Below are positions 32,828-41,959 of a stretch of DNA of 64,000 bases, one piece after another. The translations under genes and the position numbers were made by a program. The stretch is from JBLZUR01 sp048565625 (GTDB taxonomy: Bacteria; Pseudomonadota; Alphaproteobacteria; Sphingomonadales; Sphingomonadaceae), in the NCBI RefSeq assembly GCF_048565625.1, contig NZ_JBLZUR010000002.1, forward strand, positions 1,488,001 to 1,552,000, in the 5' to 3' direction. A model generated the notes under the pieces. The model saw only the letters and a list, made by a program, of their open reading frames with translations. It did not search any database and was not told where the DNA came from. Each line of letters opens with the position of its first letter. Position 1 is the stretch's first letter.

Positions 32828-34048
32828 TTAGGCCCAGGCGGCCATCTTCTTTTCGAGGTTGGCGCGGATCGCCTCGAAGAACTGCTCCGTGGTCATCCAC
32901 GCCTGGTCGGGGCCGATCAGGAGCGCGAGATCCTTGGTCATCTGACCGGCCTCGACCGTCTCGATGCAGACCTGCTCCAGCGTCTCGGCGAAGCGGGTGA
33001 CGTCCGGCGTGCCGTCGAACTTGCCGCGGAACGACAACCCTTGCGTCCAGGCGAAGATCGAGGCGATCGGATTGGTCGAGGTCTGCTTGCCCTGCTGATG
33101 CTGGCGGTAGTGACGCGTGACGGTGCCGTGCGCCGCCTCCGCCTCGACCGTCTTGCCGTCCGGCGAGAGGAGGACGGAGGTCATCAGGCCGAGCGAGCCG
33201 AAGCCCTGCGCCACGGTGTCCGACTGCACGTCGCCGTCGTAGTTCTTGCAGGCCCAAACGAACTTGCCGCTCCACTTCAGTGCGGAGGCGACCATGTCGT
33301 CGATCAGGCGGTGTTCGTAGACGATGTTCTTCGCCTTGAACTGGTCCGCGAACTCCGCGTCGAACACCTCCTGGAACAGGTCCTTGAAGCGACCGTCATA
33401 GGCCTTGAGGATCGTGTTCTTGGTGGAGAGGTACAGCGGCCAGCCGCGATCAACCGCATAGTTCATGCTGGCGCGGGCGAAGTCGCGAATCGAGTCGTCG
33501 AGGTTGTACATGCCCATCGCGACGCCGGCGGAGGGGAAGTTGAACACCTCGTGCTCGATTTCCTGCCCGTCCTCACCGGTGAAGACCAGCTTCAGCTTGC
33601 CCTTGCCGGGAACAAGGAAATCGGTGGCGCGATACTGGTCACCGAAGGCGTGACGGCCAATGACGATCGGGTCGGTCCAGCCGGGGACGAGCCGGGGGAC
33701 GTTCTTGATCACGATCGGCTCGCGGAAAACGACGCCGCCAAGGATGTTGCGGATCGTGCCGTTCGGCGACTTCCACATCTTCTTCAGCTTGAATTCTTCG
33801 ACGCGCGCCTCGTCCGGCGTGATCGTCGCGCATTTCACGCCGACGCCGTACTCCTGAATTGCCTTGGCACTGTCGATCGTGACCTGATCGTCGGTCGCAT
33901 CGCGATGCTCCATACCCAGGTCGAAATACTTCAGGTCAATGTCGAGATAAGGGAGGATCAGCCGCTCGCGGATCCACTGCCAGATGATGCGGGTCATCTC
34001 GTCGCCGTCGAGCTCTACGACGGGGTTTTTTACCTTGATCTTGGCCAT
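32828..34048 (-). CDS. icd: Isocitrate dehydrogenase (NADP-dependent, eukaryotic-like class)
   Basis: Oxidative decarboxylase of 406 aa for isocitrate to 2-oxoglutarate in the TCA cycle. The start KIKVKNPVVELDGDEMTRIIW, then EHRDATDDQV, places it in the class II (mitochondrial-like) NADP enzymes common in alphaproteobacteria. HGTVTRHYRQHQQG and STNPIASIFAWTQGL are the coenzyme and subunit segments. Single gene with its own terminator; divergent from psd across 129 nt. Confidence 0.96.
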   Translation of the reverse strand: MAKIKVKNPVVELDGDEMTRIIWQWIRERLILPYLDIDLKYFDLGMEHRDATDDQVTIDSAKAIQEYGVGVKCATITPDEARVEEFKLKKMWKSPNGTIRNILGGVVFREPIVIKNVPRLVPGWTDPIVIGRHAFGDQYRATDFLVPGKGKLKLVFTGEDGQEIEHEVFNFPSAGVAMGMYNLDDSIRDFARASMNYAVDRGWPLYLSTKNTILKAYDGRFKDLFQEVFDAEFADQFKAKNIVYEHRLIDDMVASALKWSGKFVWACKNYDGDVQSDTVAQGFGSLGLMTSVLLSPDGKTVEAEAAHGTVTRHYRQHQQGKQTSTNPIASIFAWTQGLSFRGKFDGTPDVTRFAETLEQVCIETVEAGQMTKDLALLIGPDQAWMTTEQFFEAIRANLEKKMAAWA

Positions 34049-34177
34049 GGGATCTCCGCTTCCAGGTTGCCGGTATCGCCGCGTCGTCTAGGCAAAGGTG
34101 CCGGGGGGATCAACCAGATGCGAACGGTTATCTGTCTTGGCGTTGTCACGCGGGTCCCGTCGCCCTAGAACGCGGCG

Positions 34178-34912
34178 ATGGCGTCGCTCGAAAAGCCCGA
34201 AGTCGGGACCACCACCGTCCGTTACCGGATGCCCTCCGTCCATCCCGAGGGGCGCAAATATGCGGTGATCGCAGGCGCGATCAGCCTGTTCTTCGCGCTG
34301 ATGGCCTGGGAGACCCTAGCCTGGCCGATGGCGGGGATCACGCTTTGGGTACTCGCATTCTTCCGCGATCCCATTCGCGTGACGCCACGCGGTGACGGGC
34401 TGATCGTCGCGCCAGCCGACGGGCTTGTCACGATGATCACCCCGGTGCCGGTGCCGCGCGAACTGGCGGGTGAGGAGGGGCTTGGCGACGTGCCGCTGAT
34501 CCGCGTCTCTATCTTCATGTCGGTGTTCGACGTTCACATTAATCGCAGTCCGATCGCGGGTACGGTGAAGCGGGTGGTCTATATCGCCGGCAAATTCCTC
34601 AACGCCGATCTCGACAAGGCGAGCGAGGAGAACGAGCGCCAGCACTTCATCGTCGAGGGATTCGACGGAACACGGATCGGCTTCACCCAGATCGCGGGGC
34701 TTGTCGCCCGGCGGATCGTGCCATTCGCAAAATCCGGCGACATCGTCGCGGCGGGCCAGCGCATCGGCCTGATCCGCTTCGGCAGCCGCGTCGATGTGTT
34801 CCTGCCCGCCGGCACCGCGCCGCTCGTCGCCCTCGGCCAGCGCACGCTGGCGGGGGAGACGGTGCTCGGCAAGCTTGGCGAGCCGGTGCGCGTCGAGGGG
34901 GTGTCTCAGTAA
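34178..34912 (+). CDS. psd: Phosphatidylserine decarboxylase
   Basis: Pyruvoyl enzyme of 244 aa that makes phosphatidylethanolamine. Two N-terminal hydrophobic helices anchor it in the inner membrane. FMSVFDVHINRSPI is the conserved core. Self-cleavage is expected at the Gly-Ser of LIRFGSRVDVF near residue 205, which gives the alpha and beta chains; that ending is the short alphaproteobacterial form. It is followed 1 nt after its stop by pssA, so the two steps of PE synthesis are co-transcribed. Confidence 0.94.
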   Translation: MASLEKPEVGTTTVRYRMPSVHPEGRKYAVIAGAISLFFALMAWETLAWPMAGITLWVLAFFRDPIRVTPRGDGLIVAPADGLVTMITPVPVPRELAGEEGLGDVPLIRVSIFMSVFDVHINRSPIAGTVKRVVYIAGKFLNADLDKASEENERQHFIVEGFDGTRIGFTQIAGLVARRIVPFAKSGDIVAAGQRIGLIRFGSRVDVFLPAGTAPLVALGQRTLAGETVLGKLGEPVRVEGVSQ

Positions 34913-34913
34913 G

Positions 34914-35724
34914 GTGGCGCTGAAAACCAGCCCCCGCCTGGCGCGCGGCCTGCCTCTCCGCGCGCTGGCACCGAATGCGATCACCGCGCTCGCCTTGTGC
35001 TTCGGGTTGACGGGCGTCCGCTTCGCCATTGCGGAAGAGTGGGAGCGGGCGATCGCCGCGATCGTCATCGCCGCCTTTCTGGACGGGATGGATGGCCGCG
35101 TCGCCCGGCTGGTGCGCGGCGAGACCCGGTTCGGAGCAGAGCTCGAACTCACTGTCTGACGTGATCGCCTTCGGCGTGTCGCCCGCGATCGTGATCTACC
35201 TCTGGTCCTTGCAGCATTATCCGCAGGCCGGCTGGATCTTCGCGCTCAGCCATGCGGTGTGCTGTGCGCTTCGCCTAGCTAGGTTCAACGCCGCTATAGA
35301 CGCCGCTGAGCAACCGCATAAGAAGGCGGGATTCTTCACGGGCGTGCCTTCACCCGCCGGAGCGGGTCTCGCCTTGCTGCCGCTCTACATGTGGCTGTGG
35401 ACAGGTATGGATGTGTTCCGGGCTGCCATCGTGGTGGCACCCTGGACGGCGTTCGTCGCCTTCCTGATGATCTCGAATGTCGCGACGTTCAGCCCGGCGA
35501 TCCGTCTGCGGCCCTCGATGCGACTGCCCGCATTGGTGGTCATGGCGCTCGTCGCAGGCTCGCTGATCAGCGCGCCCTGGCCCGCGCTATCGCTGTTGAT
35601 GATCGCCTATGTCGGTTCGATCCCGTTCAGCATCCGCCGCTATGCGCGGATCAGGCGGCAGCGCGCGCCTTCCGCAATGCCGGCCGGATCGCCGCCGCCG
35701 GGGCCATCCGCACCCGCCGCTTGA
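34914..35724 (+). CDS. pssA: CDP-diacylglycerol-serine O-phosphatidyltransferase, frameshifted
   Basis: Membrane enzyme that makes phosphatidylserine. GTG start right after psd. The CDP-alcohol phosphotransferase motif reads DGMDGRVARLVRGETRFGAEL and should continue DSLSD, but an extra A at 35146/35147 shifts the frame and leads to a stop at 35157. The rest (SLSDVIAFGVSPAIVIYLWS and several helices) is intact in the next frame. Deleting one A gives about 269 aa, a normal length. The break lies inside the catalytic Asp motif. An assembly error is likely since the gene is usually essential. The last 74 nt overlap an antisense small gene. Confidence 0.9.
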
Positions 35725-35881
35725 CCGACACGCGCGGGCTGAACGGGCGATAGGGCTGCCGCTGCGGCAAGCCGAGAGCGCGCGCCACTTCGCCGCGCGA
35801 TTCCCACAAGGATCCGCCGATCACCGCGAGGCCGAGCGCGAGCGTGCCGAGAAAATAGGCCGAGGAAACAAACGCGAGCAT
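35651..35881 (-). CDS. Small membrane protein of unknown function
   Basis: Protein of 76 aa with one N-terminal hydrophobic helix (VSSAYFLGTLALGLAVIGGS) and a basic tail (RPFSPRVSVKRRVRMAP). ATG at 35881 is preceded by AAGGAAG at about 6 nt, a good ribosome site. Its 3' end overlaps pssA on the other strand by 74 nt. No family recognised. The ribosome site and the amphipathic layout support it. Confidence 0.6.
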   Translation of the reverse strand: MLAFVSSAYFLGTLALGLAVIGGSLWESRGEVARALGLPQRQPYRPFSPRVSVKRRVRMAPAAAIRPALRKARAAA

Positions 35882-35980
35882 CACGGTCTTCCTTTCATTC
35901 CCGAGGCTTGCCGGGCGAGGTGAGAACCTGCCCGCTTGAGCTGAGTTCCATATGTTCATGTTCTGTTCTGTTTACAAGCC

Positions 35981-36099
35981 TTGATTTTGCAACGGTTCGG
36001 CGCTAACGGCCGCCGCTCCACATGCAGGATGCACATACCGGTGCCGGGTTTGACCTGGTTCACTGTCCTGCAGAGGCTTAACCGGAAGGAGAATGAATT
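35981..36099 (+). promoter_or_regulatory. rpsB promoter and leader
   Basis: A 140-nt AT-richer gap precedes rpsB. A possible sigma70-type pair is TTGATT (35981-35986) and CTAACG (36003-36008) with a 16-nt spacer. The rest would form a leader of about 90 nt, where S2 autoregulation is known in other bacteria. GGAAGGAGA directly before ATG is a strong ribosome site. Confidence 0.4.
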
Positions 36100-36852
36100 A
36101 TGGCGGCTCCTGTCGTCACCATGCAGGAATTGCTCGAGGCCGGCGCTCACTTCGGCCACCAGACCCACCGCTGGAACCCGAAGATGAAGCCGTACATCTT
36201 CGGCGATCGCAACGGCGTCCACATCCTCGACCTCTCGCAGACCGTTCCGCTATTCGCCCGTGCGCTCGACTTCGTGTCGGGCACGGTGGCGCGCGGCGGC
36301 AAGGTGCTGTTCGTCGGCACCAAGCGTCAGGCGCAGGATCCCATCGCGGAAGCGGCGCGCAAGGCCGGCCAGCATTACGTCAACCATCGGTGGCTGGGCG
36401 GCATGCTCACCAACTGGAAGACGATCTCCGGCTCGATCAAGCGCTACAAGGCCCTTGAGGAGCAGCTGGCGGGCGACACCGCGGGCCTGACCAAGAAGGA
36501 AGTCCTGCAGCTCACCCGCGAGCGCGACAAGTTCGAGCTGAGCCTCGGCGGCATCCGCGACATGGGCGGCATTCCGGACGTGATGTTCGTGATCGACGCC
36601 AACAAGGAAGAGCTGGCGATCAAGGAAGCCAACACGCTGGGCATCCCGGTCGTCGCGATCCTCGACTCGAACGTCTCGCCCGAGGGCATCGCCTTCCCGA
36701 TCCCGGCGAACGACGACGCCAGCCGCGCGATTCGTCTCTACTGCGACGCGATCGCCGAGGCGGCGACCCGTGGCAATCAGGGCGGCCGCGCTGCCCGTGG
36801 CGAGGATCTGGGCGCGATGATCGAGCCGCCGGCGGAAGCCGCGCTGGCGTAA
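36100..36852 (+). CDS. rpsB: 30S ribosomal protein S2
   Basis: Ribosomal protein of 250 aa, the last to join the small subunit. Typical segments are LLEAGAHFGHQTHRWNPKMK, YVNHRWLGGMLTNWKT and DANKEELAIKEANTLGIPVV. Very strong ribosome site GGAAGGAG. First gene of the rpsB-tsf-pyrH-frr-uppS-cdsA-dxr-rseP-bamA run. Confidence 0.98.
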   Translation: MAAPVVTMQELLEAGAHFGHQTHRWNPKMKPYIFGDRNGVHILDLSQTVPLFARALDFVSGTVARGGKVLFVGTKRQAQDPIAEAARKAGQHYVNHRWLGGMLTNWKTISGSIKRYKALEEQLAGDTAGLTKKEVLQLTRERDKFELSLGGIRDMGGIPDVMFVIDANKEELAIKEANTLGIPVVAILDSNVSPEGIAFPIPANDDASRAIRLYCDAIAEAATRGNQGGRAARGEDLGAMIEPPAEAALA

Positions 36853-36890
36853 CACGCCCGATCGCCTGTGGGCGTCATCGACACGACATG

Positions 36891-36920
36891 GCGGGGCGGC
36901 ATAGGTCGCCCCGCTTCATT
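36891..36920 (+). terminator. Hairpin between rpsB and tsf (attenuator-like)
   Basis: An 8-bp perfect stem GCGGGGCG / CGCCCCGC with an 8-nt loop is followed by TTCATTT. It lies 39 nt after the rpsB stop and 25 nt before the tsf ATG. The U-tail is weak, so partial termination that lowers tsf relative to rpsB is plausible. Confidence 0.6.
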
Positions 36921-36944
36921 TCAGACTGATTGAAAGGATGTGAC

Positions 36945-37874
36945 ATGGCGGAGATCACCGCTGCGGCCGTGAAGGACCTGCGCGAGCGCTCGGGCGCCGG
37001 CATGATGGACTGCAAGAAGGCGCTGACCGAAACAGGTGGCGACATGGAAGCCGCCGTCGACTGGCTGCGCACGAAGGGCCTTGCCACCGCCGCCAAGAAG
37101 TCGGGCCGCACCGCGGCCGAGGGCCTCGTCGGCGTTGCGGTCGAGGGCAAGAAGGGCGCGGCCGTCGAGGTCAACTCCGAGACCGACTTCGTCGCCAAGA
37201 ACGACCAGTTCCAGGACTTCGTTCGCACCGTGTCTCAGCTGGCGCTGACCACCGGCGACAGCATCGAGGCGCTGGCGGCGGCCCCGTATCCGGGCACCGA
37301 GGGCAGCGTGCAGGACAAGCTGACCGCGAACGTCGCGACGATCGGCGAGAACCAGCAGCTGCGCCGCGCCAAGGTGGTGTCGGTGAACGAGGGCGCGGTC
37401 GTGTCCTACGTCCACAACGCCGCCGGCACCGGCATCGGCAAGATCGGCGTGCTGGTCGCGCTCGAAGGTTCGGCCCCGGTCGAGAAGATCGAGGCGCTTG
37501 GCAAGCAGCTCGCCATGCACATCGCTGCCGCGTCGCCGCTGGCGCTGCACGAAGAGGGTCTGGACGAGGCGCTCGTCGAGCGCGAGCGTGCCATCGCCGC
37601 CGAGAAGGCCGGCGAGAGCGGCAAGCCCGCCAACATCATCGAGAAGATGATCGAGGGTGCGATAGCCAAGTTCCGTAAGGAGAATGCGCTGCTCAGCCAG
37701 CTCTTCGTCATGGACAACAAGACGAAGATCGCCGACGTGATCCAGGCGGCGGCCAAGGATGCCGGCGGCTCCATCGCGCTGACGGATTACGTCCGGTTCC
37801 AGCTCGGCGAGGGAATCGAGAAGGAAACCAGCGACTTCGCGGCGGAAGTTGCGGCGGCGGCTGGGGTCAACTGA
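36945..37874 (+). CDS. tsf: Elongation factor Ts
   Basis: Guanine-nucleotide exchange factor for EF-Tu, 309 aa. The N-terminal UBA-like helix VKDLRERSGAGMMDCKKAL and the following EVNSETDFVAKN are diagnostic. ATG at 36945 with GAAAGGA at 7 nt; an in-frame ATG at 36930 has a worse site. Followed by a strong terminator. Confidence 0.97.
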   Translation: MAEITAAAVKDLRERSGAGMMDCKKALTETGGDMEAAVDWLRTKGLATAAKKSGRTAAEGLVGVAVEGKKGAAVEVNSETDFVAKNDQFQDFVRTVSQLALTTGDSIEALAAAPYPGTEGSVQDKLTANVATIGENQQLRRAKVVSVNEGAVVSYVHNAAGTGIGKIGVLVALEGSAPVEKIEALGKQLAMHIAAASPLALHEEGLDEALVERERAIAAEKAGESGKPANIIEKMIEGAIAKFRKENALLSQLFVMDNKTKIADVIQAAAKDAGGSIALTDYVRFQLGEGIEKETSDFAAEVAAAAGVN

Positions 37875-37909
37875 GGGCAAACCTCGGTTCACCTTAGGAA
37901 TGCTTGTGA

Positions 37910-37948
37910 GCGGCGCGGACCTCTTCTAAGGTCCGCGCCGCTTTCATT
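37910..37948 (+). terminator. Terminator after tsf
   Basis: A 13-bp perfect stem GCGGCGCGGACCT with its complement and a 6-nt loop is followed by TTTCATTTT. It is 35 nt after the tsf stop and separates rpsB-tsf from the pyrH transcript. Confidence 0.88.
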
Positions 37949-37970
37949 TTCAGCCACGGAAAACGCCTTA

Positions 37971-38702
37971 GTGACGCAGCGCCCGCGCTATCAACGCATC
38001 CTGCTCAAGCTGTCAGGCGAGGTCCTGATGGGCCAGGGCGCCTTCGGCATCGACTCGATCACCGTCGCGCGGGTGGCAGGCGAGATCGCCGCCGCGCGTG
38101 AAGCGGGGCATCAGGTCTGCGTGGTCGTGGGCGGCGGGAACATCTTCCGCGGCCTTGCGGCGGCTGCAAAAGGTTTCGAGCGGAGCAGCGCCGACTACAT
38201 GGGCATGCTCGCCACGGTGATGAACGCGCTGGCCGTGCAGAACGCGCTGGAGCAGATCGGCGTGGATACGCGCGTCATGTCGGCCATTCCGATGCCGCAG
38301 GTGTGCGAGGCGTATATCCGCCGCCGCGCGATCCGGCATATGGAGAAGGGCCGTATCGTCATCTTCGCGGCGGGAACCGGCAACCCGTTCTTCACCACCG
38401 ACACCGGCGCCGCGCTGCGTGCCGCCGAGATGAACTGCGACGCGCTGTTCAAGGGAACCTCGGTCGACGGCGTCTACGATGCCGATCCCAAGAAGGTGCC
38501 GGATGCGACGCGCTATGAAACAGTGACGTTCAGCCGGGTGCTCAGCGATGACCTGAAGGTCATGGACGCGAGTGCGGTGGCACTCTGCCGCGACAACGAC
38601 ATCCCGATCGTCGTCTTCAACATCCGCGAGACCGGCAATCTGGCTTCGGTCCTTGCGGGCGAGGGGACCGCCACGGTCGTGCTCAACGAAGGAAATGCAT
38701 GA
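37971..38702 (+). CDS. pyrH: Uridylate kinase
   Basis: Bacterial UMP kinase of 243 aa from the amino acid kinase fold; converts UMP to UDP. RILLKLSGEVLMGQGAFGID at the start is the phosphate loop, VVGGGNIFRG follows, and TGNPFFTTDTGAALRAAEM is the UMP-binding loop. GTG start. The stop overlaps the frr start region. Confidence 0.97.
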   Translation: MTQRPRYQRILLKLSGEVLMGQGAFGIDSITVARVAGEIAAAREAGHQVCVVVGGGNIFRGLAAAAKGFERSSADYMGMLATVMNALAVQNALEQIGVDTRVMSAIPMPQVCEAYIRRRAIRHMEKGRIVIFAAGTGNPFFTTDTGAALRAAEMNCDALFKGTSVDGVYDADPKKVPDATRYETVTFSRVLSDDLKVMDASAVALCRDNDIPIVVFNIRETGNLASVLAGEGTATVVLNEGNA

Positions 38703-39255
38703 TGCCCGCTTACGACAAGGCTGATCTCGAGCGCCGCATGAACGGCGCGGTCGAAGCGCTGAAGAGCGATCTCGTAGGCCTGCGGACCGGGCGGGCGTCG
38801 GTCAACCTGCTCGATCCGATCACCGTCGAGGTCTATGGATCGCAGATGCCGCTCAATCAGGTGGCGACGGTGTCTGCGCCGGAGCCGCGCCTGCTGTCGG
38901 TGCAGGTCTGGGACAAGTCTTCGGTCGGGCCGGCCGACAAGGCGATCCGTTCCGCGGGCCTGGGCCTCAACCCCATCGTCGATGGCCAGACGCTTCGCAT
39001 CCCGATCCCCGACCTGACGGAGGAGCGCCGCAAGGAACTCGCCAAGCTGGCCGGGCAATATGCGGAAAAGGCGCGCGTCGCCGCCCGCAACGTTCGCCGC
39101 GACGGCATGGACAACCTCAAGACCGACGAGAAGAAGGGCGAGATCAGCGAGGACGAGCGCAAGAAGCGCGAGACCGAGGTGCAGAAGCTGACCGACAGCA
39201 CGATCGCGGAGATCGATGCCGCCGCCGCCGCCAAGGAAAAGGAAATCCTCGGCAA

Positions 39256-39259
<4 letters not shown>
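38699..39259 (+). CDS. frr: Ribosome recycling factor
   Basis: Protein of 186 aa that, with EF-G, splits ribosomes after termination. LRTGRASVNLLDPITVEVYG and the C-terminal KLTDSTIAEIDAAAAAKEKE are typical. Two adjacent ATG codons (38699 and 38702) are possible starts; AAGGAAA fits both. The first overlaps the pyrH stop. Confidence 0.97.
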
Positions 39260-39998
<739 letters not shown>

Positions 39999-40002
<4 letters not shown>

Positions 40003-40805
40003 CCGATGCGGTCATCAAGCGTTCCGACCTTCCCGTCCGCCTCGCCACCGGTGTCACGGCGATCGTGGTGGCGGTCGCATGCTTGTGGATTGGCGGCTGG
40101 GCATTCTGGGCGCTGGTTACCGCCGCCGCGCTGTTGATGGCAGCGGAATGGGCGGGGCTGATGCACCTGCCGCGCCCCGCGATCATCGGCACGGTGCTGG
40201 CGATCGCCGGGCCGATGATCGTGGCGTCGCCGCTGGGTGCCGGGCCGGGAGAGGCGGCACTGGCCGCCGCAGCGGTGGCAGCTTCGGTGCTTGCCATATT
40301 CGGCCGCAGCGCGAGGCTCGGCCTCGGTATTCTTTACGCAGGATTTCCGGCCATCGCGCTCCTCTATCTCCGCGGCTGGCATGCGGACGCGACGCCATTC
40401 CCGCTGCTTCTCACATTGTGGACGATGGGGACGGTGTGGATGACGGACATCGGCGCCTATTTCGCGGGACGTGCGATCGGCGGGCCGAAGCTGTCCCCGC
40501 GCATCAGCCCGAACAAGACATGGGCCGGTTTGGGCGGCGGGATGGTCGCGAGCGGGCTATTTGGACTGTTCTTCGGGACTCTTGCCGGTGCTCCGCTGGC
40601 GATGGCAGCCTGGCTTCTGCTGATCGGCGCGGGGCTCGCGGTGCTGGCGCAGATGGGCGACCTCTTCGAGAGCTGGCTCAAGCGTCAGGCGGGCGTGAAG
40701 GATAGCGGTCGTTTCCTGCCCGGCCATGGCGGCGCGCTCGACCGCCTCGATGGGCTGGTGCCGGTCGCCTGCGTCGTCGCTCTGCTGGTGGCGGCACGGG
40801 GATGA
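39999..40805 (+). CDS. cdsA: Phosphatidate cytidylyltransferase
   Basis: Multi-helix inner-membrane enzyme of 268 aa that makes CDP-diacylglycerol, the substrate of pssA elsewhere in this window. The C-terminal CdsA signature is ISPNKTWAGLGGGM, then KDSGRFLPGHGGALDRLDGL. MTDIGAYFAGRAIGG holds the metal-binding Asp. ATG overlaps the uppS stop as ATGA. Confidence 0.95.
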
Positions 40806-41959
40806 AGACGATCACCATCCTGGGAGCGACCGGCTCGATCGGCACCTCGACGCTGGATCTTGTCGAGCGGGAGCCGGACCGGTTCGAAGTCGTGGCGCTT
40901 ACCGCCAACAGCGATGTGGCGGGACTCTCCGCCGCTGCACGCAGAACGGGTGCCAAGTTCGCGGCGATCGGGGATGCTGCCCTGCTCGGCGAACTGCGCG
41001 CGGCACTTGCCGGAACCGGAACCGAGGCGGGGGCGGGGGAGGGTGCCGTGGCCGAAGCCGCATCAATGGGCGCGGACTGGACGATGGCGGCGATCGTCGG
41101 TGCGGCCGGGCTTCGCCCCACCATGCGCGCGCTGGAAGGCGGCGGGACGGTCGCGCTGGCCAACAAGGAATCGCTGGTCTGCGCGGGCGCGGTGATGACG
41201 CAGGCCGCCAGGCGGCATGGTGCGACGCTGCTGCCGGTGGATTCCGAGCACAACGCGATCTTTCAATGCTATGACCACGACGCACCCGAGCGGATATCGC
41301 GCGTCATCCTGACGGCGAGCGGCGGACCGTTCCGGACATGGACGACGGAGGAGATGCGCAGCGTCCCGCCGGAGCGCGCGGTGCAGCATCCGAACTGGTC
41401 GATGGGCGCGAAGATCTCGATCGATTCCGCGACCTTGATGAACAAGGGTCTGGAGCTGATCGAGGCGCATCACCTGTTCCCGATCGGCGCGGAAAGGTTC
41501 GAGGTGCTGGTTCACCCGCAGTCGGTGGTCCATTCGATGGTGGAGTATGTCGACGGGTCGGTCCTCGCCCAGTTGGGCACGCCCGATATGCGCACCCCGA
41601 TCGCGCATACGCTCGCCTGGCCCGATCGGATGGAGACACCCTGCGCCCGCCTGGATCTCGCGAAAGTGGGCCGGCTCGACTTCGAAGCGCCGGATCTCGG
41701 TCGCTTCCCCGCATTGGGCCTTGCCCTTGCCGCCCTGAAGGCGGGCGGCGCGCGGCCGGCGGTGCTCAACGCGGCGAACGAAGTAGCGGTTGCCGCTTTC
41801 CTTGGTAAACGGCTCGGTTTCCTCGATATTGCCGCAATCGTGCAGGAGGTTCTGGACGACATCGATCCGCCGGCGCCCGAGTCGCTGGACGATGTTTTCA
41901 CGGTCGACGCGCTGGCCCGTGCCGCCGCCGCCCGCCGGATGGAGAGGCTCGCCGCATGA
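40802..41959 (+). CDS. dxr: 1-deoxy-D-xylulose 5-phosphate reductoisomerase
   Basis: MEP-pathway enzyme of 385 aa that makes MEP with NADPH. The Rossmann motif is ILGATGSIGTSTLDLVE, the metal-binding region VDSEHNAIFQC, and the flexible loop HPNWSMGAKISIDSATLMNK. Its ATG overlaps the cdsA stop by 4 nt. With uppS and ispB it links isoprenoid precursor supply to carrier-lipid synthesis. Confidence 0.96.
   Translation: MKTITILGATGSIGTSTLDLVEREPDRFEVVALTANSDVAGLSAAARRTGAKFAAIGDAALLGELRAALAGTGTEAGAGEGAVAEAASMGADWTMAAIVGAAGLRPTMRALEGGGTVALANKESLVCAGAVMTQAARRHGATLLPVDSEHNAIFQCYDHDAPERISRVILTASGGPFRTWTTEEMRSVPPERAVQHPNWSMGAKISIDSATLMNKGLELIEAHHLFPIGAERFEVLVHPQSVVHSMVEYVDGSVLAQLGTPDMRTPIAHTLAWPDRMETPCARLDLAKVGRLDFEAPDLGRFPALGLALAALKAGGARPAVLNAANEVAVAAFLGKRLGFLDIAAIVQEVLDDIDPPAPESLDDVFTVDALARAAAARRMERLAA

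Noticed and set aside
35140..35160. Programmed frameshifting in pssA
   Set aside because: The site GCTCGAACTCACTG has no slippery run or downstream stem that I can see, and the family is not recoded.
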